Positions 1-5,077 of a stretch of 5,736 nucleotides of DNA are shown one piece after another; position 1 is the stretch's first letter, and the number at the start of each line of letters is the position of its first letter. Made by a program: the position numbers and the translations under genes. Under the pieces are notes generated by a model. It made no database searches. It was not told the origin of the DNA and saw only the letters and a list, made by a program, of their open reading frames with translations. The DNA lies in contig CAKTTR010000098.1 of assembly GCA_934615645.1 (NCBI GenBank), positions 1 to 5,736 of the forward strand, given 5' to 3'. The stretch is from an uncultured Oscillospiraceae bacterium (lineage in GTDB: Bacteria > Bacillota > Clostridia > Oscillospirales > Oscillospiraceae).

Positions 1-188
1 ATGGCAGCCACGCCCATCAGCGGCAGGCCGACGCCGGTGATCAGAAAGCCAATGGCCGCCTGCCACATATGGCGCCCTGCCATCTGCCCCATGTAGATGG
101 GAAAGATCAGATTCCCCGCGCCGAAGAACAGGCCAAACAGCATACTCGCAATAAAGACCAGCTCTTTTTTGCTTAACGTTGTTTTCAT
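1..188 (-). CDS. brnQ: BrnQ-family branched-chain amino acid carrier, N-terminal part (cut by window edge)
   Basis: This is the first 62 codons of a cation-coupled leucine/isoleucine/valine symporter of the LIVCS (BrnQ) family, an inner-membrane protein; the rest lies beyond the left edge. The visible protein starts MKTTLSKKEL. The stretch at residues 18-30, FGLFFGAGNLIFP, is the conserved first-helix signature of BrnQ carriers, followed by IYMGQMAG and a second hydrophobic segment at about residues 42-62. Family members usually have about 430 residues and 12 helices, so only two are seen here. The ATG at 188 is preceded by GGGGAA at 196-201 with a 7-base spacer, which fixes the start. A strong promoter sits upstream at 225-253 and gives a leader of only about 30 bases, too short for a T-box or other large riboswitch. 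The gene diverges from the DUF11 gene. Family assignment is confident; the exact substrate is inferred from the family. Confidence 0.9.
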   Translation of the reverse strand, partial: MKTTLSKKELVFIASMLFGLFFGAGNLIFPIYMGQMAGRHMWQAAIGFLITGVGLPLMGVAA

Positions 189-224
189 AAAAAAATTCCC
201 CACTCTATTCTTTTTGATAGTAGT

Positions 225-253
225 ATTATATTGTATAAGTGAACGCTAGTCAA
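225..253 (-). promoter_or_regulatory. Sigma-A-type promoter for the BrnQ carrier gene
   Basis: Read on the minus strand, a -35 box TTGACT (248-253) is separated by exactly 17 bases from a perfect -10 box TATAAT (225-230). Transcription should start near 218, about 30 bases before the start codon at 188. The region is much more AT-rich than the genes on either side. I saw no operator-like inverted repeat overlapping it. Confidence 0.85.
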
Positions 254-345
254 TCAAAATTCACAAAAACAAGATAAAAAGTTCGTTAACATTTCATATT
301 TCCTGTATTTTAGCGCAAATTCTATCGGCAATGCATAGAATGAAG

Positions 346-359
346 CGGGAAAAATCCCG
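346..359 (+). other. Small hairpin in the leader of the DUF11 gene
   Basis: CGGGA (346-350) and TCCCG (355-359) form a perfect 5-bp stem around an AAAA loop, ending 14 bases before the GGAG ribosome site of the downstream gene. It is followed by AATTTATT rather than a run of T, so it is a poor intrinsic terminator. It may stabilise the 5' end of the message or influence ribosome access. It may also be chance, because the stem is short. Confidence 0.3.
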
Positions 360-373
360 AATTTATTATGATC

Positions 374-377
374 GGAG
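374..377 (+). promoter_or_regulatory. Ribosome binding site that selects the DUF11 gene start at 385
   Basis: GGAG is placed 7 bases before the ATG at 385. The in-frame upstream ATG at 331 has no purine-rich site in front of it, and the 18 residues it would add (MHRMKREKSR...) are basic and unlike the rest of the protein. The start at 385 is therefore preferred. Confidence 0.7.
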
Positions 378-384
378 CGGTTCT

Positions 385-1239
385 ATGGCAAGCTTTCAGA
401 ACTACGCCACCCTGTCCTACCAGGGCGGCACGACCAATTCCAACACCGTGACCGGGGAGCTGCGCGCCTCTCTCACCCTCACAAAGCAGGCCGTCCTCGC
501 CACTTACGCGGCGGGCGACCGGGTCACGTATGTCCTCTCCCTTGTAAACAGCGGCACGACGGCGCTGCAGGGCCTGACCGTCACGGATAACCTGGGCGCG
601 TACCTGCAGGGCGAGGTGACCCGCACGCCCCTGACCTATACGCCGGATTCCCTGCGGCTCTATCTCGGCGGCGTTTTGCAGGCGGCCCCCGCCGTCACTG
701 CCGGGCCGCCGCTGACAGTTGGTCCCTTTGCTCTGCCCGCCGGGGAAAATGCGCTGCTGCTCTACGAGGCCGCGGCCAACGAATTTGCGCCCTTGGACGC
801 CGACGCCAGCATCACAAATACCGCCACCGTGACCGGCGACGGCCTGGCTGCGCCGCTGACCGCTTCGGCGACGATCACCCCGGAAAACCGGGCGCGCCTG
901 ACAATCAGCAAGGCCCTGTGCCCGGCGACGGTCACGGAAAACGGGCAGCTGACGTATACGTTCGTCATCGCAAACGCGGGCAGCGCCCCGGCAACGGCAG
1001 ACGACGCCATCACGCTGCGCGACACGTTCCAGCCCATCCTCCGTAACCTGACTGCCACCCTGGACGGCGAAACACTCAGCATTGCGCAGGAAGACTACAC
1101 CTACGACGAGACCACCGGCGTCTTCGCCACCCTCCCCGGCCGCATCACCGTCCCGGCGGCGACGTTTGCCCAGGCAGAAGACGGCACCTGGGTCACGACC
1201 CCCGGCACCGCCGTCCTCACCGTCACCGGCACCGTGTGA
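385..1239 (+). CDS. Two-repeat DUF11 (Ig-like) domain protein
   Basis: The 284-residue protein consists almost entirely of two DUF11-type beta-sandwich repeats. Repeat 1 spans about residues 29-160, with LTLTKQAV, YAAGDRVTYVLSLVNSG and GLTVTDNLG. Repeat 2 spans about residues 171-283, with LTISKALCPATVTENGQLTYTFVIANAGS and ITLRDTF. The pattern 'hydrophobic strand, K, G-D/G-Q, VTYV/LTYT, N-S/A-G, TVTD/TLRD' is the hallmark of this family, which usually occurs in bacterial surface and envelope proteins. The N-terminus, MASFQNYATLSYQGGTTNSN, is itself strand-like. No signal peptide, membrane helix, LPXTG sorting motif or other anchor is visible, which is odd for this fold; the protein may leave the cell by another route or coat spores or cells after lysis (inference). 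Codons are strongly GC-biased, so a long open frame on the opposite strand is an artefact. The gene stands alone and has no clear promoter; the best -35-like match is TTAACA at 286-291. Molecular function is unknown. Confidence 0.8.
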   Translation: MASFQNYATLSYQGGTTNSNTVTGELRASLTLTKQAVLATYAAGDRVTYVLSLVNSGTTALQGLTVTDNLGAYLQGEVTRTPLTYTPDSLRLYLGGVLQAAPAVTAGPPLTVGPFALPAGENALLLYEAAANEFAPLDADASITNTATVTGDGLAAPLTASATITPENRARLTISKALCPATVTENGQLTYTFVIANAGSAPATADDAITLRDTFQPILRNLTATLDGETLSIAQEDYTYDETTGVFATLPGRITVPAATFAQAEDGTWVTTPGTAVLTVTGTV

Positions 1240-1248
1240 CCCCCTCCC

Positions 1249-1267
1249 CTGCCGCCCAGCGCGGCAG
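1249..1267 (+). other. GC-rich stem-loop just after the DUF11 gene stop
   Basis: CTGCCGC (1249-1255) and GCGGCAG (1261-1267) form a perfect 7-bp stem with a 5-base loop, beginning 10 bases after the stop codon. No T tract follows, so it is not an intrinsic terminator by itself. It may protect the 3' end of the message; the true terminator lies about 70 bases further on. Confidence 0.4.
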
Positions 1268-1329
1268 CCCGGCCACTGGCGCAGTCCGCAAAAGCGCGCC
1301 ATGCGCTCTGCACGTGCCGGAATCTGAAC

Positions 1330-1379
1330 AAAAAATTAACACGCAAAATGCTTTGCATTTTGCGTGTTAATGCTTTTTT
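1330..1379. terminator. Bidirectional intrinsic terminator between the DUF11 gene and yajC
   Basis: A perfect 17-bp inverted repeat (1335-1351 and 1355-1371) surrounds a 3-base TTT loop. On the plus strand it is followed by GC and six T (1374-1379), ending messages from the DUF11 gene. On the minus strand the A run at 1330-1334 becomes a T tract, ending messages from yajC. The yajC stop codon (1378-1380) overlaps the plus-strand T tract. The convergent genes thus share one very stable terminator. Confidence 0.95.
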
Positions 1380-1761
1380 ACTTGCTTTTCTTCGCCTTTT
1401 TCCGCTCTTCGGCTGCTTTTCTGCTTTCAATGGCGGCCTTTCTGGCGGCTGCTGTGGCGGTATTGTTCGTGGAAACGGACCACTTTTCCAGCTCCATCCG
1501 GACCCGGTCTGCGCTGGTCTCGATGACGATCTTGCCGTCCTTCCCGTCCTTAATGCTGACGACGTCGCCGACGATGCCGCCGATGGTCGTGATATTATCG
1601 CCGACCTTCAAAGCGTCCCGCATGGCTTCGACCTTCTTCTGCTTTTTCTTTTCCGGACGGATCATCAGGAAATACATAATCGCAATGACTGCGACGAAGA
1701 TCAGGATCATGCTCAGACCGCCGCCGGTCGCGGTTTCGTTGGCTAAAAATAAAGACATCAT
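1378..1761 (-). CDS. yajC: YajC, accessory subunit of the Sec translocase
   Basis: This is a 127-residue single-span membrane protein of the YajC family (PF02699), which associates with SecDF and SecYEG in the cytoplasmic membrane. Residues 15-33 form the transmembrane helix, followed directly by the family signature FLMIRPEKKKQKK (31-43). The small cytoplasmic beta domain follows, with LKVGDNITTIGGIVGDVVSI at about 51-70. The C-terminus from about 101 is an Ala/Lys/Glu-rich, probably helical tail (RKAAIESRKAAEERKKAKKSK), longer than in many homologues. The start at 1761 is chosen because GGAGGG (1768-1773) lies 6 bases upstream; a second ATG follows at once (1758). A longer open frame to 2031 runs back into tgt and is not supported. 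tgt lies upstream with a 68-base gap, the classic tgt-yajC order, but the terminator immediately after yajC means secD and secF are not co-transcribed here. A separate promoter at 1792-1820 allows expression without tgt. Confidence 0.93.
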   Translation of the reverse strand: MMSLFLANETATGGGLSMILIFVAVIAIMYFLMIRPEKKKQKKVEAMRDALKVGDNITTIGGIVGDVVSIKDGKDGKIVIETSADRVRMELEKWSVSTNNTATAAARKAAIESRKAAEERKKAKKSK

Positions 1762-1791
1762 GTGTGGCCCTCCGTTGTAGAAATTATTGTT

Positions 1792-1820
1792 ATTATATCG
1801 GGATTTTCTTAAGATTTCAA
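1792..1820 (-). promoter_or_regulatory. yajC promoter in the tgt-yajC gap
   Basis: On the minus strand, TTGAAA (1815-1820) and a perfect TATAAT (1792-1797) are spaced by 17 bases. The predicted start near 1785 gives a 24-base leader that just includes the yajC ribosome site at 1768-1773. The promoter begins 10 bases after the tgt stop, so yajC can be transcribed both by read-through from tgt and on its own. Confidence 0.8.
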
Positions 1821-1829
1821 GTACTTTGA

Positions 1830-2960
1830 CTAAATTCTTTCTGCAAGCCGAGCAGAATATTTTGCGCGGAATTGGGAGAATGTCCCCTCGTCCAGCGCTT
1901 GGCGGATGCGGGCCGTCAGCTGGTTGTAGAAATAGAGATTGTGCATGACCGCAAGGCGCATGGCCAGCATCTCCTCGGCCTTGAACAGATGATGCAGATA
2001 CGCCCGCGTGTACCGGCGGCAGACAGGGCAATCGCAGTCCGGGTCCAGCGGGCCATCATCGGTGGCGTACTTGGCGTTGCGCAGGTTGACCGACCCGCTC
2101 CAGGTGAAGACCTTGGCGTGGCGCGCGTTCCGGGCAGGCATCACGCAGTCGAAAAAGTCGATGCCCCGGGCCACGCCCTCGATGATATTGGACGGCGTCC
2201 CGACGCCCATGAGGTACCGCGTCTTCTCCTTCGGCATATGGGGCTCGATCGTCTCGATCAGCTCATACATGACCTCCGTCGGCTCCCCGACGGCCAGGCC
2301 GCCAATGGCGTAGCCCGGCAGGTCCAGATCTGCGATGCGCTTCATGTTCTCGACCCGCAGGTCGGCATACGTCCCGCCCTGGTTGATGCCCCAGAGCATC
2401 TGCTGGGGGTTGACCGTATCCGGCAGCGCGTTCAGCCGGGCGTTTTCCGCCTTGCAGCGCGCCAGCCAGCGGGCCGTCCTGGCGCAGGAATCCCGGACAT
2501 AGTCATAAGACGCGGGATTTTCCACGCACTCGTCAAACGCCATCGCGATATCGGACCCCAGGTTTGACTGGATCTGCATACTCTCCTCCGGGCCCATAAA
2601 AATTTTGCGGCCGTCAATATGGGAGGAGAAATAGACGCCCTCTTCTTTGATCTTCCGCAGGCTGGCCAGGGAGAAGACCTGAAATCCGCCGGAATCCGTC
2701 AGAATGGGGCCGTTCCAGGTCATGAATTTATGCAGGCCGCCCCGGTCGTGGACCAGGCGGTCGCCGGGCCGCAGATGCAGATGGTAGGTATTGGAAAGGG
2801 AGACCTGCGTCCCGATCTGCTCCAGATCAGCGGCGCTGAGGGCCCCTTTGATCGCGCCCTGTGTCGCGACATTCATAAAAACAGGCGTCTGCACCGTGCC
2901 GTGGGCGCAGGTAAATTCCCCCCGGCGCGCCGCCCCCTCCTGCTTGCGTAATTGAAACAT
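1830..2960 (-). CDS. tgt: Queuine/preQ1 tRNA-ribosyltransferase (tRNA-guanine transglycosylase)
   Basis: This cytosolic enzyme exchanges guanine-34 in the anticodons of Asp, Asn, His and Tyr tRNAs for the queuosine precursor preQ1. At 376 residues it has the usual bacterial length. Key residues, matched to the Zymomonas mobilis enzyme by constant offsets of 13 then 9, are all present: D89 in DSGGFQVFSL (general acid/base), D143 in FDECVENP (base recognition), Q194 in GINQGG, G220-G221 in GGLAVGE, the nucleophile D271 in FFDCVMPARNAR, and the zinc ligands C309, C311, C314 (CDCPVC) and H340. C145 and V224 match the bacterial preQ1-type pocket rather than the eukaryotic queuine type. The ATG at 2960 has AGGGGA (2966-2971) 5 bases upstream. 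No queA or preQ1 synthesis gene is visible in the window. A promoter lies at 3037-3066 with a leader of about 70 bases, in which I see no preQ1 riboswitch. Confidence 0.97.
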   Translation of the reverse strand: MFQLRKQEGAARRGEFTCAHGTVQTPVFMNVATQGAIKGALSAADLEQIGTQVSLSNTYHLHLRPGDRLVHDRGGLHKFMTWNGPILTDSGGFQVFSLASLRKIKEEGVYFSSHIDGRKIFMGPEESMQIQSNLGSDIAMAFDECVENPASYDYVRDSCARTARWLARCKAENARLNALPDTVNPQQMLWGINQGGTYADLRVENMKRIADLDLPGYAIGGLAVGEPTEVMYELIETIEPHMPKEKTRYLMGVGTPSNIIEGVARGIDFFDCVMPARNARHAKVFTWSGSVNLRNAKYATDDGPLDPDCDCPVCRRYTRAYLHHLFKAEEMLAMRLAVMHNLYFYNQLTARIRQALDEGTFSQFRAKYSARLAERI

Positions 2961-3036
2961 AGCTTTCCCCTATCGAACGATTTTCCGCCCCCCGCAGCCA
3001 GACAGCCCCGGCAGCAAACGGCAGTGAAGTAGCTTT

Positions 3037-3066
3037 ATTTTAACAGACAAGGCCGCCGCAAGTCAA
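3037..3066 (-). promoter_or_regulatory. Promoter for tgt
   Basis: On the minus strand, TTGACT (3061-3066) and TAAAAT (3037-3042) are spaced by 18 bases. Transcription would start near 3030, leaving a G-rich leader of about 70 bases (2961-3030). It lies between the DUF1871-like gene and tgt, which separates tgt-yajC from the upstream gene cluster. Confidence 0.7.
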
Positions 3067-3086
3067 GGTATAGTTCTGTGGGGGGA

Positions 3087-3114
3087 GACGGGGTTGCATG
3101 GAATGCGCCCCGTC
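3087..3114 (-). other. Stem-loop overlapping the stop codon of the DUF1871-like gene
   Basis: GACGGGG (3087-3093) and CCCCGTC (3108-3114) pair perfectly. The inner GCAT (3096-3099) and ATGC (3103-3106) extend the stem after a small bulge. On the minus strand the stem begins inside the TGA stop and is followed by TCTCCCCCC, not by T residues, so it is not a standard intrinsic terminator. It could still mark the 3' end of the gene cluster or act as a weak or processed terminator. Confidence 0.4.
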
Positions 3115-3358
3115 ATGCTTCTGGCCTCCATAGCATCCTTGCGATCTTCCGGCAATCTTCCAAGCTTTTCTGAAAGATCTCCGGCCCAAATGCCGCGCAG
3201 AAGACATGGTCAATGCCCGCCGCCAGCTCGTCCTCCGTGCGCGCCGCCGCAAGCAGCTGCGTGATCTGCGCGATCTCGGAATGATACTCGTCGCTGGGCG
3301 CAAAAGGCAGCAGGCCGATCGGGTCCCACTGGTTGATGATCTTCGTCACAAAGTCCAT
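3113..3358 (-). CDS. DUF1871-like small cytosolic protein
   Basis: The 81-residue soluble protein has no membrane helix or signal peptide. Its N-terminal part, TKIINQWDPIGLLPFAPSDEY followed by HSEI (about residues 5-29), resembles the signature of the DUF1871 family (PF08958; for example Bacillus YugE, about 86 residues), whose function is unknown. The remainder is predicted to be helical (ITQLLAAARTEDELAAGIDHVF, then IFQKSLEDCRKIARML). Proteins of this size and type are common in polymorphic-toxin immunity loci, but nothing here proves that role. The ATG at 3358 is chosen because GGAGGG (3363-3368) lies 4 bases upstream. A GTG at 3373 would overlap the previous stop as GTGA but has no ribosome site. 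The gene begins 11 bases after the upstream membrane protein ends, and its ribosome site lies in that gap, so the two are almost certainly co-transcribed and may be translationally coupled. Family recall is from memory and needs a profile search. Confidence 0.72.
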   Translation of the reverse strand: MDFVTKIINQWDPIGLLPFAPSDEYHSEIAQITQLLAAARTEDELAAGIDHVFCAAFGPEIFQKSLEDCRKIARMLWRPEA

Positions 3359-3362
3359 GTTG

Positions 3363-3368
3363 CCCTCC
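3363..3368 (-). promoter_or_regulatory. Ribosome binding site deciding the DUF1871-like start
   Basis: On the minus strand GGAGGG ends 4 bases before the ATG at 3358 and directly follows the TGA (3370-3372) of the preceding gene. It favours the ATG over the upstream GTG at 3373. Confidence 0.75.
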
Positions 3369-3369
3369 C

Positions 3370-3936
3370 TCACCGCGTATACCGCCGCACAACAAGCGCG
3401 GCAAGCGAGACCGCCGCGATGCAGCTTCCGGCCAGCAGCAGCAACCGCGGGATGTAGTCGCGCCCCGGCATTTGGAAGACGACCGTCCTCACTCCGGCAA
3501 GCTCTTTTACAATGGTCGTCCGAAAAAAAGGGCTGCGCAGGCAGTAGATGCTTCCATCCGGCGCTGCGAAGCTGCGGTTGGGCCAGGTACGAAATTCCGG
3601 CGCTTCTGCCGCACCCTGGACCTCCAGCAGATCACCGCACAGGTCCAAAACATAGCACCGCTCCCCTGCCAGCACATAGCAGCGATCCTCCAAGATCGTA
3701 AAGCGATAACCCCGCGAGGTCGGCGCCGCCCACCGCCGCAGTGCACTGCCATCGGCGCAAGCGGCAATGATCTCGTGATTTCTTCCCAGATACAGCACCC
3801 CGGCCTGATCGACGGCAAAGCCGTTATACCCCAGGCAGACACGCCCCGCGATCGCTGCCAGCACGAGCGGGCCGATCACCAGAATCGCCAGCAGCAGCCC
3901 GGCAACTGGCCAATGAGAAACCAATTTTTCTTTCAT
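3370..3936 (-). CDS. Uncharacterised membrane protein with a helix at each end and a propeller-like middle
   Basis: I do not recognise a named family for this 188-residue protein. A hydrophobic segment at about residues 10-31 follows a short basic N-terminus (MKEKLVSHW), and a second spans about 165-183 before the basic tail VVRRYTR, so both ends should be cytoplasmic with the middle outside. The middle (about 34-160) contains short strand motifs such as YNGFAVDQAGVLYLGR, GYRFTILEDRCYVLAG, ERCYVLDLCGDLLEV and SFAAPDGSIYCLRS. These resemble blades of NHL or similar propeller repeats, in which a hydrophobic strand is followed by D-x-x-G. There are only three or four, too few for a closed propeller unless several chains assemble. 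Five cysteines in the outer segment (34, 60, 86, 94, 100) plus C132 could form disulphides. The ATG at 3936 is chosen because GAGGTG (3941-3946) lies 4 bases upstream; a longer frame to 4089 would overlap the metallopeptidase gene. The gene starts 46 bases after that gene and ends 11 bases before the DUF1871-like one. Confidence 0.7.
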   Translation of the reverse strand: MKEKLVSHWPVAGLLLAILVIGPLVLAAIAGRVCLGYNGFAVDQAGVLYLGRNHEIIAACADGSALRRWAAPTSRGYRFTILEDRCYVLAGERCYVLDLCGDLLEVQGAAEAPEFRTWPNRSFAAPDGSIYCLRSPFFRTTIVKELAGVRTVVFQMPGRDYIPRLLLLAGSCIAAVSLAALVVRRYTR

Positions 3937-3940
3937 GTTC

Positions 3941-3946
3941 CACCTC
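3941..3946 (-). promoter_or_regulatory. Ribosome binding site fixing the start of the two-helix propeller-like protein
   Basis: On the minus strand GAGGTG ends 4 bases before the ATG at 3936. It argues against the frame that stays open to 4089, which would run about 100 bases into the metallopeptidase gene and give a basic, non-membrane N-terminus. Confidence 0.65.
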
Positions 3947-3982
3947 ATCCGCGGCGCGATGCCGCAGCTGCAAACGCAAGCC

Positions 3983-4477
3983 TTACGGGTGATCAACGCA
4001 ATCCGCGTAATCCAGGACGATCTCCCGCGCATAGTAAAGCGCTTGACGCTCCCTTTTGGCATCAAACCGAGGATTGCCCCATAAATCATGTTGTTTGATC
4101 CATTGATAATAGTGAGTCAGTTCATGGCAGATCGACCCTAGGATCGCGGCTAACGCGTCGTCCTGCCCGCGTGCTGCTAGTAGATCAGGGTAGTCACCGA
4201 CCGCAACCCGTATGTAAGGCTCCTGCGTTAAATCAAATGGCCCAAAGAAGGTCGCCGACGCAAGTTTTCCACTACGTGATTTGATTTGTTTTTTGTTTTT
4301 GAAATAAATTTGAACCCGCACGGGAAACTCGTACCACTTCCGCAGCCAATTTACAAACTGCTTGCACGCCCGCCGGACCTCCGGGTCCACCCCCGGGTCA
4401 AACCGCAGCCGGACCCCACACCGGTACTCCCCATGGAGATATTGGCTCCAATCGCAAAATGCCCATAGTCTTCGCAT
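3983..4477 (-). CDS. Putative HExxH zinc metallopeptidase (HELTH motif)
   Basis: The 164-residue protein carries a zinc-binding HExxH motif, SICHELTHYYQWIK, with H118, E119 and H122. A candidate third ligand is E143 in ERQALYYAREIV, 21 residues after H122. The ExxAxxxA pattern there resembles the third-ligand helix of ImmA/IrrE-type and related small metallopeptidases. The N-terminal half (about 1-100) is distinctive: MRRLWAFCDWSQYLHGEY, VDPEVRRACKQFVNWLRKWYEFPVRVQIYFK and PYIRVAVGDYPDLL. I recall similar N-termini in hypothetical proteins of gut Clostridia but know no assigned function. No signal peptide or membrane helix is evident, so it probably acts in the cytosol. The ATG at 4477 has AGGAGA (4485-4490) 7 bases upstream. 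The gene lies 78 bases after a two-helix membrane protein and 46 bases before another membrane protein on the same strand. The substrate is unknown. Peptidase activity is inferred only from the motif, and a non-enzymatic zinc protein remains possible. Confidence 0.8.
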   Translation of the reverse strand: MRRLWAFCDWSQYLHGEYRCGVRLRFDPGVDPEVRRACKQFVNWLRKWYEFPVRVQIYFKNKKQIKSRSGKLASATFFGPFDLTQEPYIRVAVGDYPDLLAARGQDDALAAILGSICHELTHYYQWIKQHDLWGNPRFDAKRERQALYYAREIVLDYADCVDHP

Positions 4478-4555
4478 GGTTCTCTCTCCTGTCGCGCAGA
4501 TATAGCGCTTGAACGTGTCGTACTGGCATGATGCAGCACCGCGTTCTTTTGCTTG

Positions 4556-4999
4556 TTAATTGCAAATCACTTCTCTTGCAAATCGCCGAAACATCACGCT
4601 TGCAGAAATGCACAACGCCACATACGCAAGCAAAAACAGGAACAGGCACAGGCAAAGTGGTAAAAAACCCATCGCATTGCGCGTCATAACCAAGGCGGTG
4701 ACAGATAACAGGCCGCTCATTGCCGCGATAACCCATAGCATTATACACGTAGCGGACGGCAGTCTCGCCGTAATGGTTACAATGGTCTCATTTTCAGCTC
4801 TGCTGCAGGTTCCCGTAAAAAGTGGCGAAAGAGATCGCTGCCCCAAATCAAAGGTGCGATACTCATATAGTGCAAACCTTTCCTCTTCGACTTTTCCATC
4901 GTAGTAAAACTCTCGTTTAAATGTATGCAAGCGGTTTAAAATCTCTTCTTGCGGCTCCGTCGTAGAAAAAGTTGCTGTTTTTGTGAAAAACGCTTTCAT
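4556..4999 (-). CDS. Uncharacterised membrane protein with two C-terminal helices
   Basis: The 147-residue protein is not recognised. Its N-terminal half (about 1-80) is soluble and strand-rich, with EEILNRLHTFKREFYYDG, ERFALYEYRTFDLG, LSPLFTGTCS and ETIVTITARLPSA. The 'P-x-F-x-G ... T-I-V-T-I-T' pattern is frequent in small cytoplasmic domains attached to helix pairs in Firmicutes membrane proteins. Two hydrophobic helices follow at about 83-105 and 112-134, with the basic end FRRFAREVICN, so both ends should be cytoplasmic. The start is probably the ATG at 4999, because GGGG (5006-5009) lies 6 bases before it and directly abuts the alternative ATG at 5005. The gene ends 78 bases before the metallopeptidase gene and begins 78 bases after the upstream membrane protein ends. 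Sampled sequence here (28 of 60 bases G or C at 4561-4620) is markedly less GC-rich than tgt or the DUF11 gene. Function unknown. Confidence 0.72.
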   Translation of the reverse strand: MKAFFTKTATFSTTEPQEEILNRLHTFKREFYYDGKVEEERFALYEYRTFDLGQRSLSPLFTGTCSRAENETIVTITARLPSATCIMLWVIAAMSGLLSVTALVMTRNAMGFLPLCLCLFLFLLAYVALCISASVMFRRFAREVICN

Positions 5000-5005
5000 G
5001 GTCAT

Positions 5006-5009
5006 CCCC
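5006..5009 (-). promoter_or_regulatory. Weak ribosome binding site for the two-helix membrane protein
   Basis: On the minus strand GGGG is 6 bases before the ATG at 4999 and touches the ATG at 5005. It supports the second of two in-frame starts (MKAFF rather than MTMKAFF). The site is weaker than those of the neighbouring genes. Confidence 0.45.
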
Positions 5010-5077
5010 GCTTTCCAACGTGCGCTGGATCGGTTATCCTAGGTGAAGGTGCGCCCCGTGCCCATAGATAGCGCGAT

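Noticed and set aside
189..224. T-box or other amino-acid-responsive leader for the BrnQ gene
   Set aside because: The promoter at 225-253 leaves only about 30 bases of leader, with no stem or specifier loop.
322..1302. Open frame of 326 codons on the minus strand opposite the DUF11 gene
   Set aside because: Composition is Gly/Arg-rich and low complexity, it has no ribosome site, and it mirrors the GC-biased third positions of the DUF11 gene.
1348..1780. Two overlapping plus-strand frames opposite yajC
   Set aside because: They begin inside the terminator hairpin or its T tract and mirror the YajC coding sequence.
1762..2031. Longer N-terminus for YajC starting inside tgt
   Set aside because: The added residues have no membrane or family features, and a good ribosome site and promoter lie directly before the start at 1761.
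1872..2567. Open frame of 231 codons on the plus strand opposite tgt
   Set aside because: It is the antisense shadow of a fully conserved enzyme gene; the product shows no recognisable fold and no start signals.
2961..3030. preQ1 riboswitch before tgt
   Set aside because: The leader lacks the A-rich tail and the short conserved stem-loop of preQ1-I and does not resemble type II as far as can be judged by eye.
3472..4098. Open frame of 208 codons on the plus strand
   Set aside because: It is antisense to the membrane protein and metallopeptidase genes, with no start signals and no domain-like pattern.
4398..4748. Minus-strand frame of 116 codons spanning the gap between the membrane protein and metallopeptidase genes
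   Set aside because: It overlaps both well-supported genes in another frame and lacks a ribosome site.
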